Assembly (NCBI GenBank): GCA_910574805.1
Contig: CAJTCV010000003.1
Span: forward strand, 124,001-188,000
Source of the DNA: Lachnospiraceae bacterium
GTDB taxonomy: Bacteria; Bacillota; Clostridia; Lachnospirales; Lachnospiraceae
Direction of reading: 5' to 3'
DNA length: 64,000 nt
The position numbers and the translations under genes are program-made. Shown piece by piece: positions 19,401-27,757 of the stretch (its first letter is position 1; the number at the start of each line of letters is the position of its first letter). The notes below the pieces were generated by a model that saw nothing but the letters and a program-made list of their open reading frames with translations, searched no databases and was not told the DNA's origin.

Positions 19401-21021
19401 ACTGTCCACACCGGGGGTCAGCCTGATCTCTCCGCCGCCTCATCACGATATCTATTCCATCGAGGATCTGGCACAGCTGATTTACGATCTGAAAAATGCC
19501 AATAAGGACGCCCGGATCTCGGTGAAGCTGGTGTCCGAGGCAGGAGTGGGTACCGTGGCGGCAGGCGTGGCCAAGGCGGGAGCGCAGGTGATCCTGATCT
19601 CGGGTTATGACGGAGGTACCGGCGCGGCGCCCAAAAGCTCCATCCATAACGCAGGGCTTCCCTGGGAGCTGGGACTGACCGAGACGCACCAGACTCTTCT
19701 GATGAACGGGCTTCGGGGAAAGGTGCGCATTGAGACCGACGGAAAGCTTATGAGCGGAAGAGATGTGGCCATCGCTGCCATGCTGGGAGCAGAAGAGTTC
19801 GGATTTGCCACGGCGCCGCTGGTGACCATGGGCTGCGTCATGATGCGGGTGTGCAACCTGGATACCTGTCCGGTGGGCGTGGCGACGCAGAATCCGGAGC
19901 TTCGGAAACGCTTCCGGGGGAAACCGGAGTATGTGGTGAACTTTATGAAGTTCATCGCCCAGGACCTGAGAGAGTACATGGCAAGACTGGGCGTGAGGAC
20001 GCTGGATGAGCTGGTGGGACGCTCGGATCTGCTGAGCGTGAAGGAAGGACTGGAAGGCCGCATGGCGACCATCGATCTGACCCGGATCCTTTACAATCCC
20101 TATGCGGGGAAGGGCCAGAAGGTCATCTTTGATCCGAAACAGGTGTACAATTTTGAACTGGAAAAAACCATCGATGAGCGGGTATTTTTAAAAGAGCTGA
20201 AAGGCGCGCTGGAGAAAGGGCAGAAGAGAAGCCTGGAGACGGACGTGAGCAATACGGACCGGGCGGTGGGAACCATCTTCGGTTCGGAGATCACCAGACG
20301 GTATCCGGACGGACTTCCGGAGGATACCTTTACGATCAAATGTACCGGTGCGGGCGGACAGAGCTTCGGCGCTTTTGTGCCCGGCGGACTGACACTGGAG
20401 CTGGTGGGCGATTCCAACGACTATTTTGGAAAGGGACTCTCCGGCGGCAAGCTGATTGTCTATCCGCCCAGGGGCGTAACCTATAAAAAAGATGAAAATA
20501 TCATCATCGGAAATGTTGCATTTTATGGAGCTACCAGCGGCAAGGCTTATATCGGAGGTGTGGCAGGCGAGCGTTTCTGCGTGCGGAATTCCGGTGTGCG
20601 TGCGGTGGCGGAAGGCACCGGCGACCACGGCTGCGAGTATATGACCGGCGGCTGCGTGGTGATTCTGGGACAGGTGGGCAAGAACTTTGCGGCCGGTATG
20701 AGCGGCGGAGTTGCCTATGTGCTGGACGAGGATCAGGACCTCTATACCAAGGTGAACAAAGCCATGGTGTCTCTGGAGGAAGTGACGAACAAGTACGACG
20801 TGCAGGAGCTGAAGGATATGATCAAGGAACATGTGGCTTACACCAATTCGGAAAAAGGAAAGCGGATCCTGGATCACTTTGAGCAGTATCTGCCGAAATT
20901 CAAGAAGATCATCCCCAACGATTACAAACGGATGCTGAGTATGATCGTCCAGATGGAAGAGAAGGGCATGAACACGGAACAGGCACAGATCGAAGCATTT
21001 TACGCAGTCAAGAGAGGATAG
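16471..21021 (+). CDS. gltB: Glutamate synthase, large subunit
   Basis: The subunit releases ammonia from glutamine and makes glutamate from 2-oxoglutarate. From the ATG at 16471 the protein has 1516 residues. Cys24 in EHDNCGIGAVV is the expected N-terminal nucleophile of the amidotransferase domain, exposed after removal of about 23 residues. The central and FMN domains follow, with GAMSYGSISQEAH, GEGGHLPGGKVYPWIA, SGYDGGTGAAPKSS and the Fe-S cysteines in GCVMMRVCNLDTCPVG. The C-terminal GXGXG beta-helix includes GATSGKAYIGGVAGERFCVRNSG. The frame extends back to a TTG at 16366, but the 16471 start fits the short propeptide. gltD follows 11 bases later. Confidence 0.95.
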   Translation: MDEQIRMECAAKGMYDPQFEHDNCGIGAVVNIKGIKTHKTVEDALSIVENLEHRAGKDAEGKTGDGVGIMVQISHRFFKETCKACGIRLGGEREYGIGMFFLPQDELKRNQAKKMFEIIVEKEGMHFLGWREVATNPKVLGSKALQKMPAIMQAFIQKPEDVACGLDFDRKLYIARRIFEQSNDDAYVVSCSSRTLIYKGMFLVGQLRDFFLDLKSPDYESAIALVHSRFSTNTLPSWERAHPYRFLVHNGEINTIKGNADKMLAREETVESKYLKGEFHKVLPVISASGSDSAMLDNTLEFLVMSGMDLALAVMILIPEPWVNNRTMSQKKKDFYQYYATMMEPWDGPASILFTDGDVMGAVLDRNGLRPSRYYVTTDDQLILSSEVGVLEIDPSRIVMKERLHPGKMLLVDTKQGRIIDDDELKESYAGRKPYGEWLDHNLVSLSELKIPNQRIEEYTPVERMRLQKAFGYSYEDIRDSIMHMAANGSEATSAMGIDVPLAALSDHHQPLFNYFKQLFAQVTNPPIDAIREKVVTSTSIFIGKDGNLLEEKPGNCCVMRINNPILTNTDLLKIKAMKKEGFKVEVLPIIYYKNTSLERAIDRLFVEADRAYRDGVNILILSDRGVDENHVAIPSLLAVSALQQHLVRTKKRTSVSIILESGEPREVHHFATLLGYGACAINPYLAQESIRELIDKRILNKDYYAAVDDYNQAVINGIVKTASKMGISTIQSYMGSKIFEAIGISRDVVDKYFTNTVSRIGGIGLKEIEEQVEVLHSAAFDPLGLETTPALESLGLHKERSSGEEHLYNPRTIHLLQQSTREGSYELFKEYTKLVNGENNHGQIRTLLDFKYPKKGIPVEEVESVDSIVTRFKTGAMSYGSISQEAHECLAIAMNEIHGKSNTGEGGESIERLTVGPDGKNRCSAIKQVASARFGVTSRYLVSAREIQIKMAQGAKPGEGGHLPGGKVYPWIAKTRLSTPGVSLISPPPHHDIYSIEDLAQLIYDLKNANKDARISVKLVSEAGVGTVAAGVAKAGAQVILISGYDGGTGAAPKSSIHNAGLPWELGLTETHQTLLMNGLRGKVRIETDGKLMSGRDVAIAAMLGAEEFGFATAPLVTMGCVMMRVCNLDTCPVGVATQNPELRKRFRGKPEYVVNFMKFIAQDLREYMARLGVRTLDELVGRSDLLSVKEGLEGRMATIDLTRILYNPYAGKGQKVIFDPKQVYNFELEKTIDERVFLKELKGALEKGQKRSLETDVSNTDRAVGTIFGSEITRRYPDGLPEDTFTIKCTGAGGQSFGAFVPGGLTLELVGDSNDYFGKGLSGGKLIVYPPRGVTYKKDENIIIGNVAFYGATSGKAYIGGVAGERFCVRNSGVRAVAEGTGDHGCEYMTGGCVVILGQVGKNFAAGMSGGVAYVLDEDQDLYTKVNKAMVSLEEVTNKYDVQELKDMIKEHVAYTNSEKGKRILDHFEQYLPKFKKIIPNDYKRMLSMIVQMEEKGMNTEQAQIEAFYAVKRG

Positions 21022-21032
21022 GGGGTACGATC

Positions 21033-22517
21033 ATGGGAAAACCAACAGGCTTTTTGGATTACGAACGTAAGGATGCGGGAGCGGAGGCGCCCCTGGAGCG
21101 TATCCGGCATTTCAATGAATTTCATACCCCTTTGTCGAAGGCGGAGCAGGAGAAACAGGGGGCCAGATGCATGGCATGCGGCGTGCCTTTCTGTCAGGCG
21201 GGCCAGATGCTGGGCGGTATGATGTCCGGTTGTCCACTGCAGAATATGGTGCCGGAGTGGAACGATCTCCTGTATCTGGGCAACTGGGAGGAAGCATATT
21301 ACCGCCTGATGAAGACCAGTAATTTTCCGGAGTTCACAGGAAGGGTCTGCCCGGGCCTGTGCGAGGCGGCCTGCACCTGCAATCTGAACGGAGATCCGGT
21401 GGGGACGAAGGGCAACGAGCTGGCCATCATTGAGAACGCCTACCGCATGGGATATGCCCATGCAAGGCCGCCGAAGGTGCGTACAGGCAAAAAGGTGGCG
21501 GTCATCGGCTCCGGTCCCTCGGGCCTGGCTGCGGCGGACCAGCTGAACCGCAGGGGCCATCTGGTGACTGTCTATGAGAGACGGGACCGGGTGGGCGGCC
21601 TTCTCCGGTACGGCATTCCCAATATGAAGCTGGAAAAGCATGTCATCGACCGGAAGGTGGATATCATGAAGGAGGAGGGCATCACATTTATCACGAACTG
21701 CAACATTGGTGTGGACATCAAGGCGGAGAAGATTCTGAAGGAATATGACAAGGTGGTGCTCTGCTGCGGGGCGGCGAATCCCAGAGACATCAAGGTGCCG
21801 GGACGGGACGCAAAGGGAATTTATTTTGCTGTGGATTTCCTGACTGCCACGACAAAGAGCCTTCTGGATTCTGATTTCGCGGATAAGAAATATATCCCGG
21901 CGGAGGGAAAGAACGTTCTGGTCATCGGCGGTGGAGACACTGGCAATGACTGTGTGGGAACCTCCATCCGCCTGGGCTGTAAATCGGTGACTCAGCTGGA
22001 GATGATGCCGAAGCTCCCGGATACCAGAGCGGCCGACAACCCCTGGCCCGTCTGGCCCAGGGTGTGCAAGACCGACTACGGTCAGCAGGAAGCCATCGCA
22101 AAGTTCGGGCATGATCCAAGAATCTACCAGACGACGGTACAGGAGTTCGTCAAGGACAAAAACGGTAATGTGAAGCAGGCGAAGATTGTGAAACTCACCG
22201 GTAAAAAGGATGAGAAGACCGGCCGCATGATGATGGTGCCGGTGGAGGGCAGTGAATTTGTGCTGGATGTGGAGCTGGTGCTGATCGCGGCAGGCTTTCT
22301 GGGGAGTCAGGACTATGTGACCAAAGCCTTCGGCGTGAACGTGGATCAGAGGACCAACGTGGCCACGGAAGCAGGAAAGCACGCCACCAGTGTGGTCAAT
22401 GTATTCACGGCGGGCGATATGCACATCGGCCAGTCTCTGGTGGTACGCGCCATCCGGGAAGGACGGGACGCGGCCAGAGAAGTGGATGAGGCTCTTATGG
22501 GATATACGAATCTGTAG
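21033..22517 (+). CDS. gltD: Glutamate synthase, small subunit (NADPH, FAD)
   Basis: The 494-residue subunit takes electrons from NADPH through FAD and Fe-S clusters to GltB. The N-terminal Fe-S cysteines are in CMACGVPFCQ, SGCPLQN and CPGLCEAACTCN; the FAD site is VIGSGPSGLAAADQL near residue 155, and the NAD(P)H site is VIGGGDTGNDCVGT near 297. The C-terminal GDMHIGQSLVVRAIREGRDAA completes the FAD-binding part. It is translationally close to gltB and ends at a strong terminator, so gltBD is a two-gene operon for ammonium assimilation. Confidence 0.96.
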   Translation: MGKPTGFLDYERKDAGAEAPLERIRHFNEFHTPLSKAEQEKQGARCMACGVPFCQAGQMLGGMMSGCPLQNMVPEWNDLLYLGNWEEAYYRLMKTSNFPEFTGRVCPGLCEAACTCNLNGDPVGTKGNELAIIENAYRMGYAHARPPKVRTGKKVAVIGSGPSGLAAADQLNRRGHLVTVYERRDRVGGLLRYGIPNMKLEKHVIDRKVDIMKEEGITFITNCNIGVDIKAEKILKEYDKVVLCCGAANPRDIKVPGRDAKGIYFAVDFLTATTKSLLDSDFADKKYIPAEGKNVLVIGGGDTGNDCVGTSIRLGCKSVTQLEMMPKLPDTRAADNPWPVWPRVCKTDYGQQEAIAKFGHDPRIYQTTVQEFVKDKNGNVKQAKIVKLTGKKDEKTGRMMMVPVEGSEFVLDVELVLIAAGFLGSQDYVTKAFGVNVDQRTNVATEAGKHATSVVNVFTAGDMHIGQSLVVRAIREGRDAAREVDEALMGYTNL

Positions 22518-22530
22518 AAGACGGGAAAAA

Positions 22531-22568
22531 AGCCCCTGCAGCGGTTTTTTATGGCTGCGGGGGCTTTT
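22531..22568 (+). terminator. Rho-independent terminator after gltD
   Basis: GCCCCTGCAGC (22532-22542) pairs with GCTGCGGGGGC (22554-22564), one wobble pair, followed by TTTT. A run of A before the stem lets it work for the convergent reductase gene as well. Confidence 0.9.
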
Positions 22569-22631
22569 CGGACCCTGGGCAGTCTGTGCGGTCTTCGCAG
22601 CCGGCGTCCTTTATGAAACAGACAGGAGCCT

Positions 22632-23654
22632 TCAGAATGCTTTCCCTGCCAGGATCTCCCTGTAGTCCTCATAGTTCTGCTTCAGAAGCGCCGGCGTATC
22701 CAGTCCGTAGGGACATTTCTTCCTGCAGGAATCACAGTGTCTGCAGTCCTCGATCTTCTTCATCTTTGCCTGCCACTGAGGGGTCAGATAGGGAGCGGAG
22801 GGAGAGCGGCGCAGGAGCAGGGACATGCGGGCACAGTTGTTGATCTCGATCCCTGCTGCGCAGGGCATACAGTAGCCGCAGCCCCGGCAGAATCCACCGG
22901 ACAGTTCTTCCCGGTCTCTGGCGATGACGGCGGACAGCTCTTCGTTCATGACAGGAGGATCCACAATAAAGGAAAGGAACTGATCAAGCTCTTCTTCCCG
23001 CTGGATTCCCCACAGAGGCAGAGCCTCCGGGAACTGCGCCTGGAATGCGTAGGCGGCGGCTGCGTTGGTGATCAGGCCTCCGGACAGTGCCTTCATGGAC
23101 AGAAATCCCATATCCTGCTTTCTGCAGCCCTCCAGAAGCTTTAATTCCGGTTCGCCGGACAGATAGCAGAAGGGGAACTGTAAAGTCTCATACAGCCCGC
23201 TGTCAATGGCTTCCTGGGCCACGTTCAGCCGGTGATTGGTGATTCCGATATGCAGGATCATTCCTTTCTTCTTCGCTTCCAGGGCGGCATCGTAGATCCC
23301 GCTGTCGTCTCCGGGTTTCGGGCAGAAGGCAGGGTTGTGGAACTGATAGAGATCCAGATGATCGGTTTTCAGATTATTCAGGGTGGTCTCAAGATCTTTC
23401 CAGAATCCCTCCGGAGTGACGGCGCCTGTCTTGGAGGAAATGACGATCTGCTCTCTCCGGCCGGAGAAGGCAGCGCCTAATTTTTCCTCGCTGTCTGTAT
23501 ACATACGGGCAGTATCATAAAAGCGTATACCGCCGTCAAAGGCTTTGTGAAGCAGACGGACGGCCTCTGCTTTTGGGATTCTCTGGATGGGGAGGGCGCC
23601 GAAACCGTTCTTGTTGACGGTGATCTCTGTCTTGCCCAGACGTACATTTGTCAT
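22632..23654 (-). CDS. Aldo/keto reductase with C-terminal ferredoxin-like 4Fe-4S domain
   Basis: The 340-residue protein joins an aldo/keto reductase barrel to a two-cluster ferredoxin tail. The barrel has GIRFYDTARMYTDSEEKLG (catalytic Asp and Tyr) near residue 46, and LDLYQFHNP near 99. The tail has CRGCGYCMPCAAGIEINNC near 250 and CRHCDSCRKKCPYG near 307, enough cysteines for two 4Fe-4S clusters. This fusion is frequent in anaerobes and probably couples carbonyl reduction to ferredoxin-like electron carriers rather than only NADPH. GAAAGGAG precedes the start. It is convergent with gltD and divergent from the PfkB kinase; its substrate is unknown. Confidence 0.88.
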   Translation of the reverse strand: MTNVRLGKTEITVNKNGFGALPIQRIPKAEAVRLLHKAFDGGIRFYDTARMYTDSEEKLGAAFSGRREQIVISSKTGAVTPEGFWKDLETTLNNLKTDHLDLYQFHNPAFCPKPGDDSGIYDAALEAKKKGMILHIGITNHRLNVAQEAIDSGLYETLQFPFCYLSGEPELKLLEGCRKQDMGFLSMKALSGGLITNAAAAYAFQAQFPEALPLWGIQREEELDQFLSFIVDPPVMNEELSAVIARDREELSGGFCRGCGYCMPCAAGIEINNCARMSLLLRRSPSAPYLTPQWQAKMKKIEDCRHCDSCRKKCPYGLDTPALLKQNYEDYREILAGKAF

Positions 23655-23789
23655 GTGGTTCAGACTCCTTTCAGGGTACTTTTCAACTGTGGTTTTTCCG
23701 GCAGCGCATAAAAGCCGGATATATATATTAGTAACACATCTGCCGGGGGTTTGGCAAATTATTTTCGGACTGGAGAAAAAGATTCTTCC

Positions 23790-23833
23790 TTGTGAGATTT
23801 CAGGGCCTGTGATATATTGGTAATCAATATCAC
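23790..23833 (+). promoter_or_regulatory. Promoter with overlapping inverted repeat before the PfkB kinase
   Basis: TTGTGA (23790-23795) and TATATT (23813-23818) lie 17 bases apart, a good promoter. A perfect 7-base inverted repeat, GTGATAT (23809-23815) and ATATCAC (23827-23833), begins inside the -10 box and ends 36 bases before the start codon. This is the expected place for a repressor operator, though the regulator is not identified. Confidence 0.6.
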
Positions 23834-23869
23834 ATTTTGTTTTTTGGCGAAATAAAGGGGGATTTCCAG

Positions 23870-24994
23870 ATGAAGAAAAAGAAGATCATGGTGGCAGGGC
23901 ATCTCTGCGTGGATATCACGCCGGTCTTTCCGGAGGGGAAGAGCGGCCGGCTCTTGGATTATCTGATCCCGGGGAAGCTGATTCATATGGACCCGGCGGC
24001 GGTTCATACAGGGGGCGTGGTGGCCAATACAGGCCTTGCCCTGAAGAAGCTGGGAGCGGATGTACGTCTGGTGGGAAAAGTCGGGAAGGATGCGTTCGGA
24101 GATCTGGTGCGGGGAATTATGAGAAATCATGATGCGGACCAGGATGTGCTGGTGGATGAGAAAGTCTCTACTTCCTATACGATTGTCCTGGCGCCTCCGG
24201 GCGTGGACCGCATCTTCCTGCATGATCCGGGTGCGAATGACAGCTTCTGCGCAGATGACATACCGGATCAGATGCTTTCCGATGTGGCGCTGTTTCACTT
24301 CGGCTATCCGCCGATCATGAGAAGGATGTACCTGGAGGACGGGGCGGAGCTTGTGCGTCTTCTTCAGCGGGTCCGGGAAAAAGGGATCGCGGTGTCTCTG
24401 GATCTGGCGGCAGTAGACGAAGAATCCGAGGCGGCGAAGACAGACTGGAAGAAGCTTCTGGAGCGTACTCTTCCCCTGGTGGATTTCTTCGTGCCAAGCG
24501 TGGAGGAGCTGTGCTATATGGTGGACCGCAGTCGGTATGACGCGTGGATGAACCGGGCGGACGGAAGGGATGTGACGGAGATCCTGAGGGTGGAGGAGGA
24601 CATCCGGCCGCTGGCGCGGCAGGTCATGGAGCTGGGGGCGAAGGTCCTGCTGATCAAATGCGGTGCCAAAGGGATGTATTACTGCACCGGAACAGAAGAG
24701 AGGCTTGGGAGGATACCAGAGGCTGCAGGCATTGATCCGGCCCTGTGGAGCGGCAGGGAGGGCTTTCAGAAAAGCTTTGTGCCGGAGAGAGTGCGCTCCG
24801 GTACCGGTGCCGGAGATTCCAGCATCGCGGCGTTTCTGTACGGGGTCCGGAGAGGATATCCGGTGGAGAAATGCGTCCGTCTGGCGGCAGCAGAGGGGGC
24901 TTCCTGTGTGGAAGAATTTGATGCGCTGAGCGGAGTGAAGACGCTGGAAGAACTGGAAGAAAAGACAGAGAGGGGATGGAAACAGAGCGACTGA
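23870..24994 (+). CDS. PfkB-family carbohydrate kinase
   Basis: The 374-residue protein is a ribokinase-like sugar or nucleoside kinase. The first PfkB-type region GGVVANTGLALKKLGADVRLVGKVGKDAFG is near residue 45 (two motifs joined), and the catalytic anion-hole motif RSGTGAGDSSIAAFLYG is near 307, with the base Asp in GAGD. It is somewhat longer than typical ribokinases (about 310 residues) because of an insertion around residues 215-240 and near 285. AAAGGGGG precedes the ATG at 23870. It lies 125 bases before a ribose-type ABC importer and probably phosphorylates the imported sugar; the exact substrate is not evident. Confidence 0.85.
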   Translation: MKKKKIMVAGHLCVDITPVFPEGKSGRLLDYLIPGKLIHMDPAAVHTGGVVANTGLALKKLGADVRLVGKVGKDAFGDLVRGIMRNHDADQDVLVDEKVSTSYTIVLAPPGVDRIFLHDPGANDSFCADDIPDQMLSDVALFHFGYPPIMRRMYLEDGAELVRLLQRVREKGIAVSLDLAAVDEESEAAKTDWKKLLERTLPLVDFFVPSVEELCYMVDRSRYDAWMNRADGRDVTEILRVEEDIRPLARQVMELGAKVLLIKCGAKGMYYCTGTEERLGRIPEAAGIDPALWSGREGFQKSFVPERVRSGTGAGDSSIAAFLYGVRRGYPVEKCVRLAAAEGASCVEEFDALSGVKTLEELEEKTERGWKQSD

Positions 24995-25014
24995 CCAGAG
25001 GCCCCGGGCAGGAC

Positions 25015-25028
25015 ATGACAAATGTCAT
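25015..25028. promoter_or_regulatory. 14-base palindrome upstream of the ABC importer operon
   Basis: ATGACA-AA-TGTCAT is a perfect palindrome 92 bases before the binding-protein gene. A second inverted repeat, GAGTAA (25085-25090) and TTACTC (25098-25103), lies just before the ribosome site. Either could be an operator, for instance for the NarL-type regulator encoded downstream; this is inference. Confidence 0.35.
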
Positions 25029-25119
25029 CTGAAAATGGTTACAATTAGCAGGTGCGCCGGCTCGTAAAAAACGCTAAAATGACGGAGTAAACAATAATTA
25101 CTCAAGGGAGGAATTAAAA

Positions 25120-26160
25120 ATGAAGAAAAAATTAGTAAGTACTCTGTTGTGTACGGCTCTGGTCGCTGCCATGGCAGCAGGCTGCGGCAGCAAGCCGGCG
25201 GAGACTCCGGCGAATACGGATGCGCCGGCACAGGAAGAGACAGAGACGCCTGCAGCGGATGCGGCAGATGACGGAGCAGAGGCAGAGGCGCCGGCAGCTT
25301 CCGAAGGCGGAAGGAAGATCGGCTATACCTGTATGGATGGGACAAACCCCTTCTTCGTAGCTCTTGAGGCTTCCATCAGAGAAGTTGTGGAAGCAAACGG
25401 CGATACCCTGATTTCCATGGATCCGGGCAATGACTCCAACACCCAGATCGATCAGATCGAGGATATGATCTCCAGAGGCGTAGAGATCATGTTTGTGAAT
25501 CCGGTGGATGCAGACGGCATCATCCCGGCTCTGGATATGCTGAAGGATGCCAACGTAACCATGTTTGGTTTTGATACAGAGGTTGGCGACATGAGCTATC
25601 TGACCTCCTACGCAGGATCCGATAACTACAATGCAGGTTATGTATGCGGCGAGGACCTGGCGAAGAAGTGTCCGGAAGGCGGCGATATCCTGGTGCTGGA
25701 TTCCCCGACCATGCAGTCTGTGACAGACAGAACCAACGGCTTCCTGGAGGCAATCGAGAAATCCGGCGTGACCTTCAACGTAGTCGGACAGCAGGATGCG
25801 CAGGGCAACCAGCAGGTAGCAAATGAAAAAGCAACAGACCTTCTGACTGCGAACCCGGATGTAGTCGCGATTTTCGGGGGCAATGATCCCACCGCTCTTG
25901 GCGCATACGCAGCAGCCGATGCAGCAGGCGTATCTCCGCTGATTTATGGTGTGGACGGTTCTCCGGACGTGAAGGCGCTCCTGAAGGATACCATGCTGGA
26001 AGGAACCGGTGCACAGTCTCCGATCACCATTGGCAAGACTATTGCAGAGACTGCTTATAAATGGCTGAACGGCGAGACCGTGGAAGAGTACATCCCCATC
26101 GAGACCTTTCTTGTAACTGCTGACAACGTAGACGATTACGGAACAGACGGATGGCAGTAA
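25120..26160 (+). CDS. Sugar ABC transporter substrate-binding lipoprotein (ribose type)
   Basis: The 346-residue lipoprotein captures a sugar outside the membrane. The signal peptide ends in the lipobox AAGCG (Cys23), followed by an Ala/Pro/Glu-rich linker to about residue 60 and then a type I periplasmic binding domain: IGYTCMDGTNPFFVALE, a segment ending DTLISMDPGNDSNTQ, IMFVNPVDADGI, and GGNDPTALGAYAAADAAG. This resembles RbsB/XylF-like proteins. It shares extended similarity with the second binding protein at 28959 (for example the NPYF/NPFF and NPVD segments), so the two likely bind the same or related ligands. AAGGGAGG precedes the start. Confidence 0.92.
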   Translation: MKKKLVSTLLCTALVAAMAAGCGSKPAETPANTDAPAQEETETPAADAADDGAEAEAPAASEGGRKIGYTCMDGTNPFFVALEASIREVVEANGDTLISMDPGNDSNTQIDQIEDMISRGVEIMFVNPVDADGIIPALDMLKDANVTMFGFDTEVGDMSYLTSYAGSDNYNAGYVCGEDLAKKCPEGGDILVLDSPTMQSVTDRTNGFLEAIEKSGVTFNVVGQQDAQGNQQVANEKATDLLTANPDVVAIFGGNDPTALGAYAAADAAGVSPLIYGVDGSPDVKALLKDTMLEGTGAQSPITIGKTIAETAYKWLNGETVEEYIPIETFLVTADNVDDYGTDGWQ

Positions 26161-26199
26161 GCCGCAGGGCTGATCAGAACTGATAACCAGGCACTTAGA

Positions 26200-26234
26200 G
26201 GGCTTTGCTCCTGAAAGCGGAGCAGAGCCCTTTT
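26200..26234 (+). terminator. Intra-operon terminator between binding protein and ATPase genes
   Basis: GGGCTTTGCTCC (26200-26211) pairs with GGAGCAGAGCCC (26219-26230), one mismatch, over a 7-base loop, then TTTT. Partial termination here would make the binding protein more abundant than the membrane parts, a common arrangement for ABC importers. Confidence 0.8.
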
Positions 26235-26267
26235 CTGAATACATATAAGACAGGTGGTGGCGATTTC

Positions 26268-27752
26268 GTGAGTGAACAATATTTACTTGAGATGCGGGGG
26301 ATCAGCAAATCCTTCCCGGGCGTGAAAGCGCTCCAGAACGTAGGACTCCAGCTGAAGGCAGGGGAAGTCCATGCGCTCCTTGGAGAAAACGGTGCCGGAA
26401 AATCCACGTTGATCAAGGTCCTCGGAGGCATCTATCATGCGGAAGAGGGTGAGATCTATATCGAAGGGCAGAAGGTAAAGATCGACGGTGTCGTGGCGGC
26501 AAGAGGGGCTGGGATCTCCATTGTGCATCAGGAGCTGGTGCTGGTTCCGTACATGACAGTGGCGGAAAATATCTTCCTCGGCAGAGAACCGGGCAGCAGG
26601 ATGAACATCAACCGCAGGCAGATGTCAAAGGATGCCCAGGAGCTTCTGGATGCCTATGAGATGAACATTGATGCGGATACGCTGGTGGAGCATCTGACTA
26701 TTGCACAGCAGCAGATGGTGGAGATCGTCAAGGCCATATCCTTTAATTCCAGGATTCTGGTCATGGATGAGCCCACATCCTCCATCTCTGACAAAGAAGT
26801 GGGATTTCTGTTTGATACCATGCGGGCACTGACCCAAAAGGGGGTCGGGATCATCTATATCTCTCACAAGATGAGCGAGCTGGAAGAGATCTGCGACCGG
26901 GTGACGGTCATGCGTGACGGACAGACCGTCGGTACGAAAGTAGTAAAAGAAACAAACAAAGACGACCTGATCGCCATGATGGTTGGTCGGGAACTGACGA
27001 ATTATTATACGAGGGATTATCTGGAGCCGGGAGAAGTGGTTCTGAAGTGCGACCACATTTCTGACGGAAAGATGGCGAAGGATGCAAGCTTTGAGCTTAG
27101 AAAAGGGGAGATTATAGGATTTGCGGGTCTGGTGGGAGCCGGAAGAAGCGAGACCATGAAAGCGGTATTCGGGCTTGCGCCGCATATGACAGGAGACGTC
27201 TATGTGGAGGGACAGAAGGTACAGATCAAATCTCCGGTGGATGCTCTGAAATATGGCATTGCCCTTGTACCGGAAAGCCGTAAAGAAGAGGGGCTGTATA
27301 AGGTACAGAGTGTGCGTTTTAATTCCACCATTGAAGTGCTTTCGCAGTTTATTAAAAATCTTCGTGTGAATCTGAAAAAGGAAGAAGAGATTACACAGAA
27401 ATATATCGACATGATGGCGACCAAGACGCCCAGCCAGGATCAGGTGATCGGCAACCTGTCCGGCGGTAATCAGCAGAAGGTCATGATCGGGCGCTGGCTG
27501 GCTACGGATCCGAAGATCCTGATCCTGGATGAGCCCACCCGCGGTGTGGATGTGGGCGCCAAGGCGGAGATCTATACGATCATGAATGAGCTTGTAAAGC
27601 GCGGCATGTCCATCATCATGATCTCATCGGAGCTTCCGGAGATCATCAACATGAGTGACCGCGTTTATGTAATGAATGACGGCCGCGTGACCGGATGCCT
27701 GGACCACGACAGCGTGACCCAGGAAGGCATCATGCAGCTTGCAGCAAAATAA
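26268..27752 (+). CDS. Sugar ABC transporter ATP-binding protein, tandem ATPase (RbsA type)
   Basis: The protein contains two ATPase domains in one chain, as in ribose, galactose and xylose importers. Domain 1 has Walker A GENGAGKST near residue 38 and Walker B LVMDEPTSS near 163. Domain 2 has a degenerate Walker A GLVGAGRSE near 284, the signature LSGGNQQKVMIG near 396, and Walker B LILDEPTRGVDVG near 416. I choose the GTG at 26268 (494 residues), which has AGGTGGTGG eight bases upstream; the earlier in-frame ATG at 26205 lies inside the terminator stem. The permease follows after an unusual hairpin region. Confidence 0.93.
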   Translation: MSEQYLLEMRGISKSFPGVKALQNVGLQLKAGEVHALLGENGAGKSTLIKVLGGIYHAEEGEIYIEGQKVKIDGVVAARGAGISIVHQELVLVPYMTVAENIFLGREPGSRMNINRRQMSKDAQELLDAYEMNIDADTLVEHLTIAQQQMVEIVKAISFNSRILVMDEPTSSISDKEVGFLFDTMRALTQKGVGIIYISHKMSELEEICDRVTVMRDGQTVGTKVVKETNKDDLIAMMVGRELTNYYTRDYLEPGEVVLKCDHISDGKMAKDASFELRKGEIIGFAGLVGAGRSETMKAVFGLAPHMTGDVYVEGQKVQIKSPVDALKYGIALVPESRKEEGLYKVQSVRFNSTIEVLSQFIKNLRVNLKKEEEITQKYIDMMATKTPSQDQVIGNLSGGNQQKVMIGRWLATDPKILILDEPTRGVDVGAKAEIYTIMNELVKRGMSIIMISSELPEIINMSDRVYVMNDGRVTGCLDHDSVTQEGIMQLAAK

Positions 27753-27757
27753 AAAAA

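Noticed and set aside
26205-26267. Earlier in-frame ATG for the tandem ATPase
   Set aside because: It lies within the stem of the intra-operon terminator, and the GTG at 26268 has a good ribosome site and a normal family N terminus.
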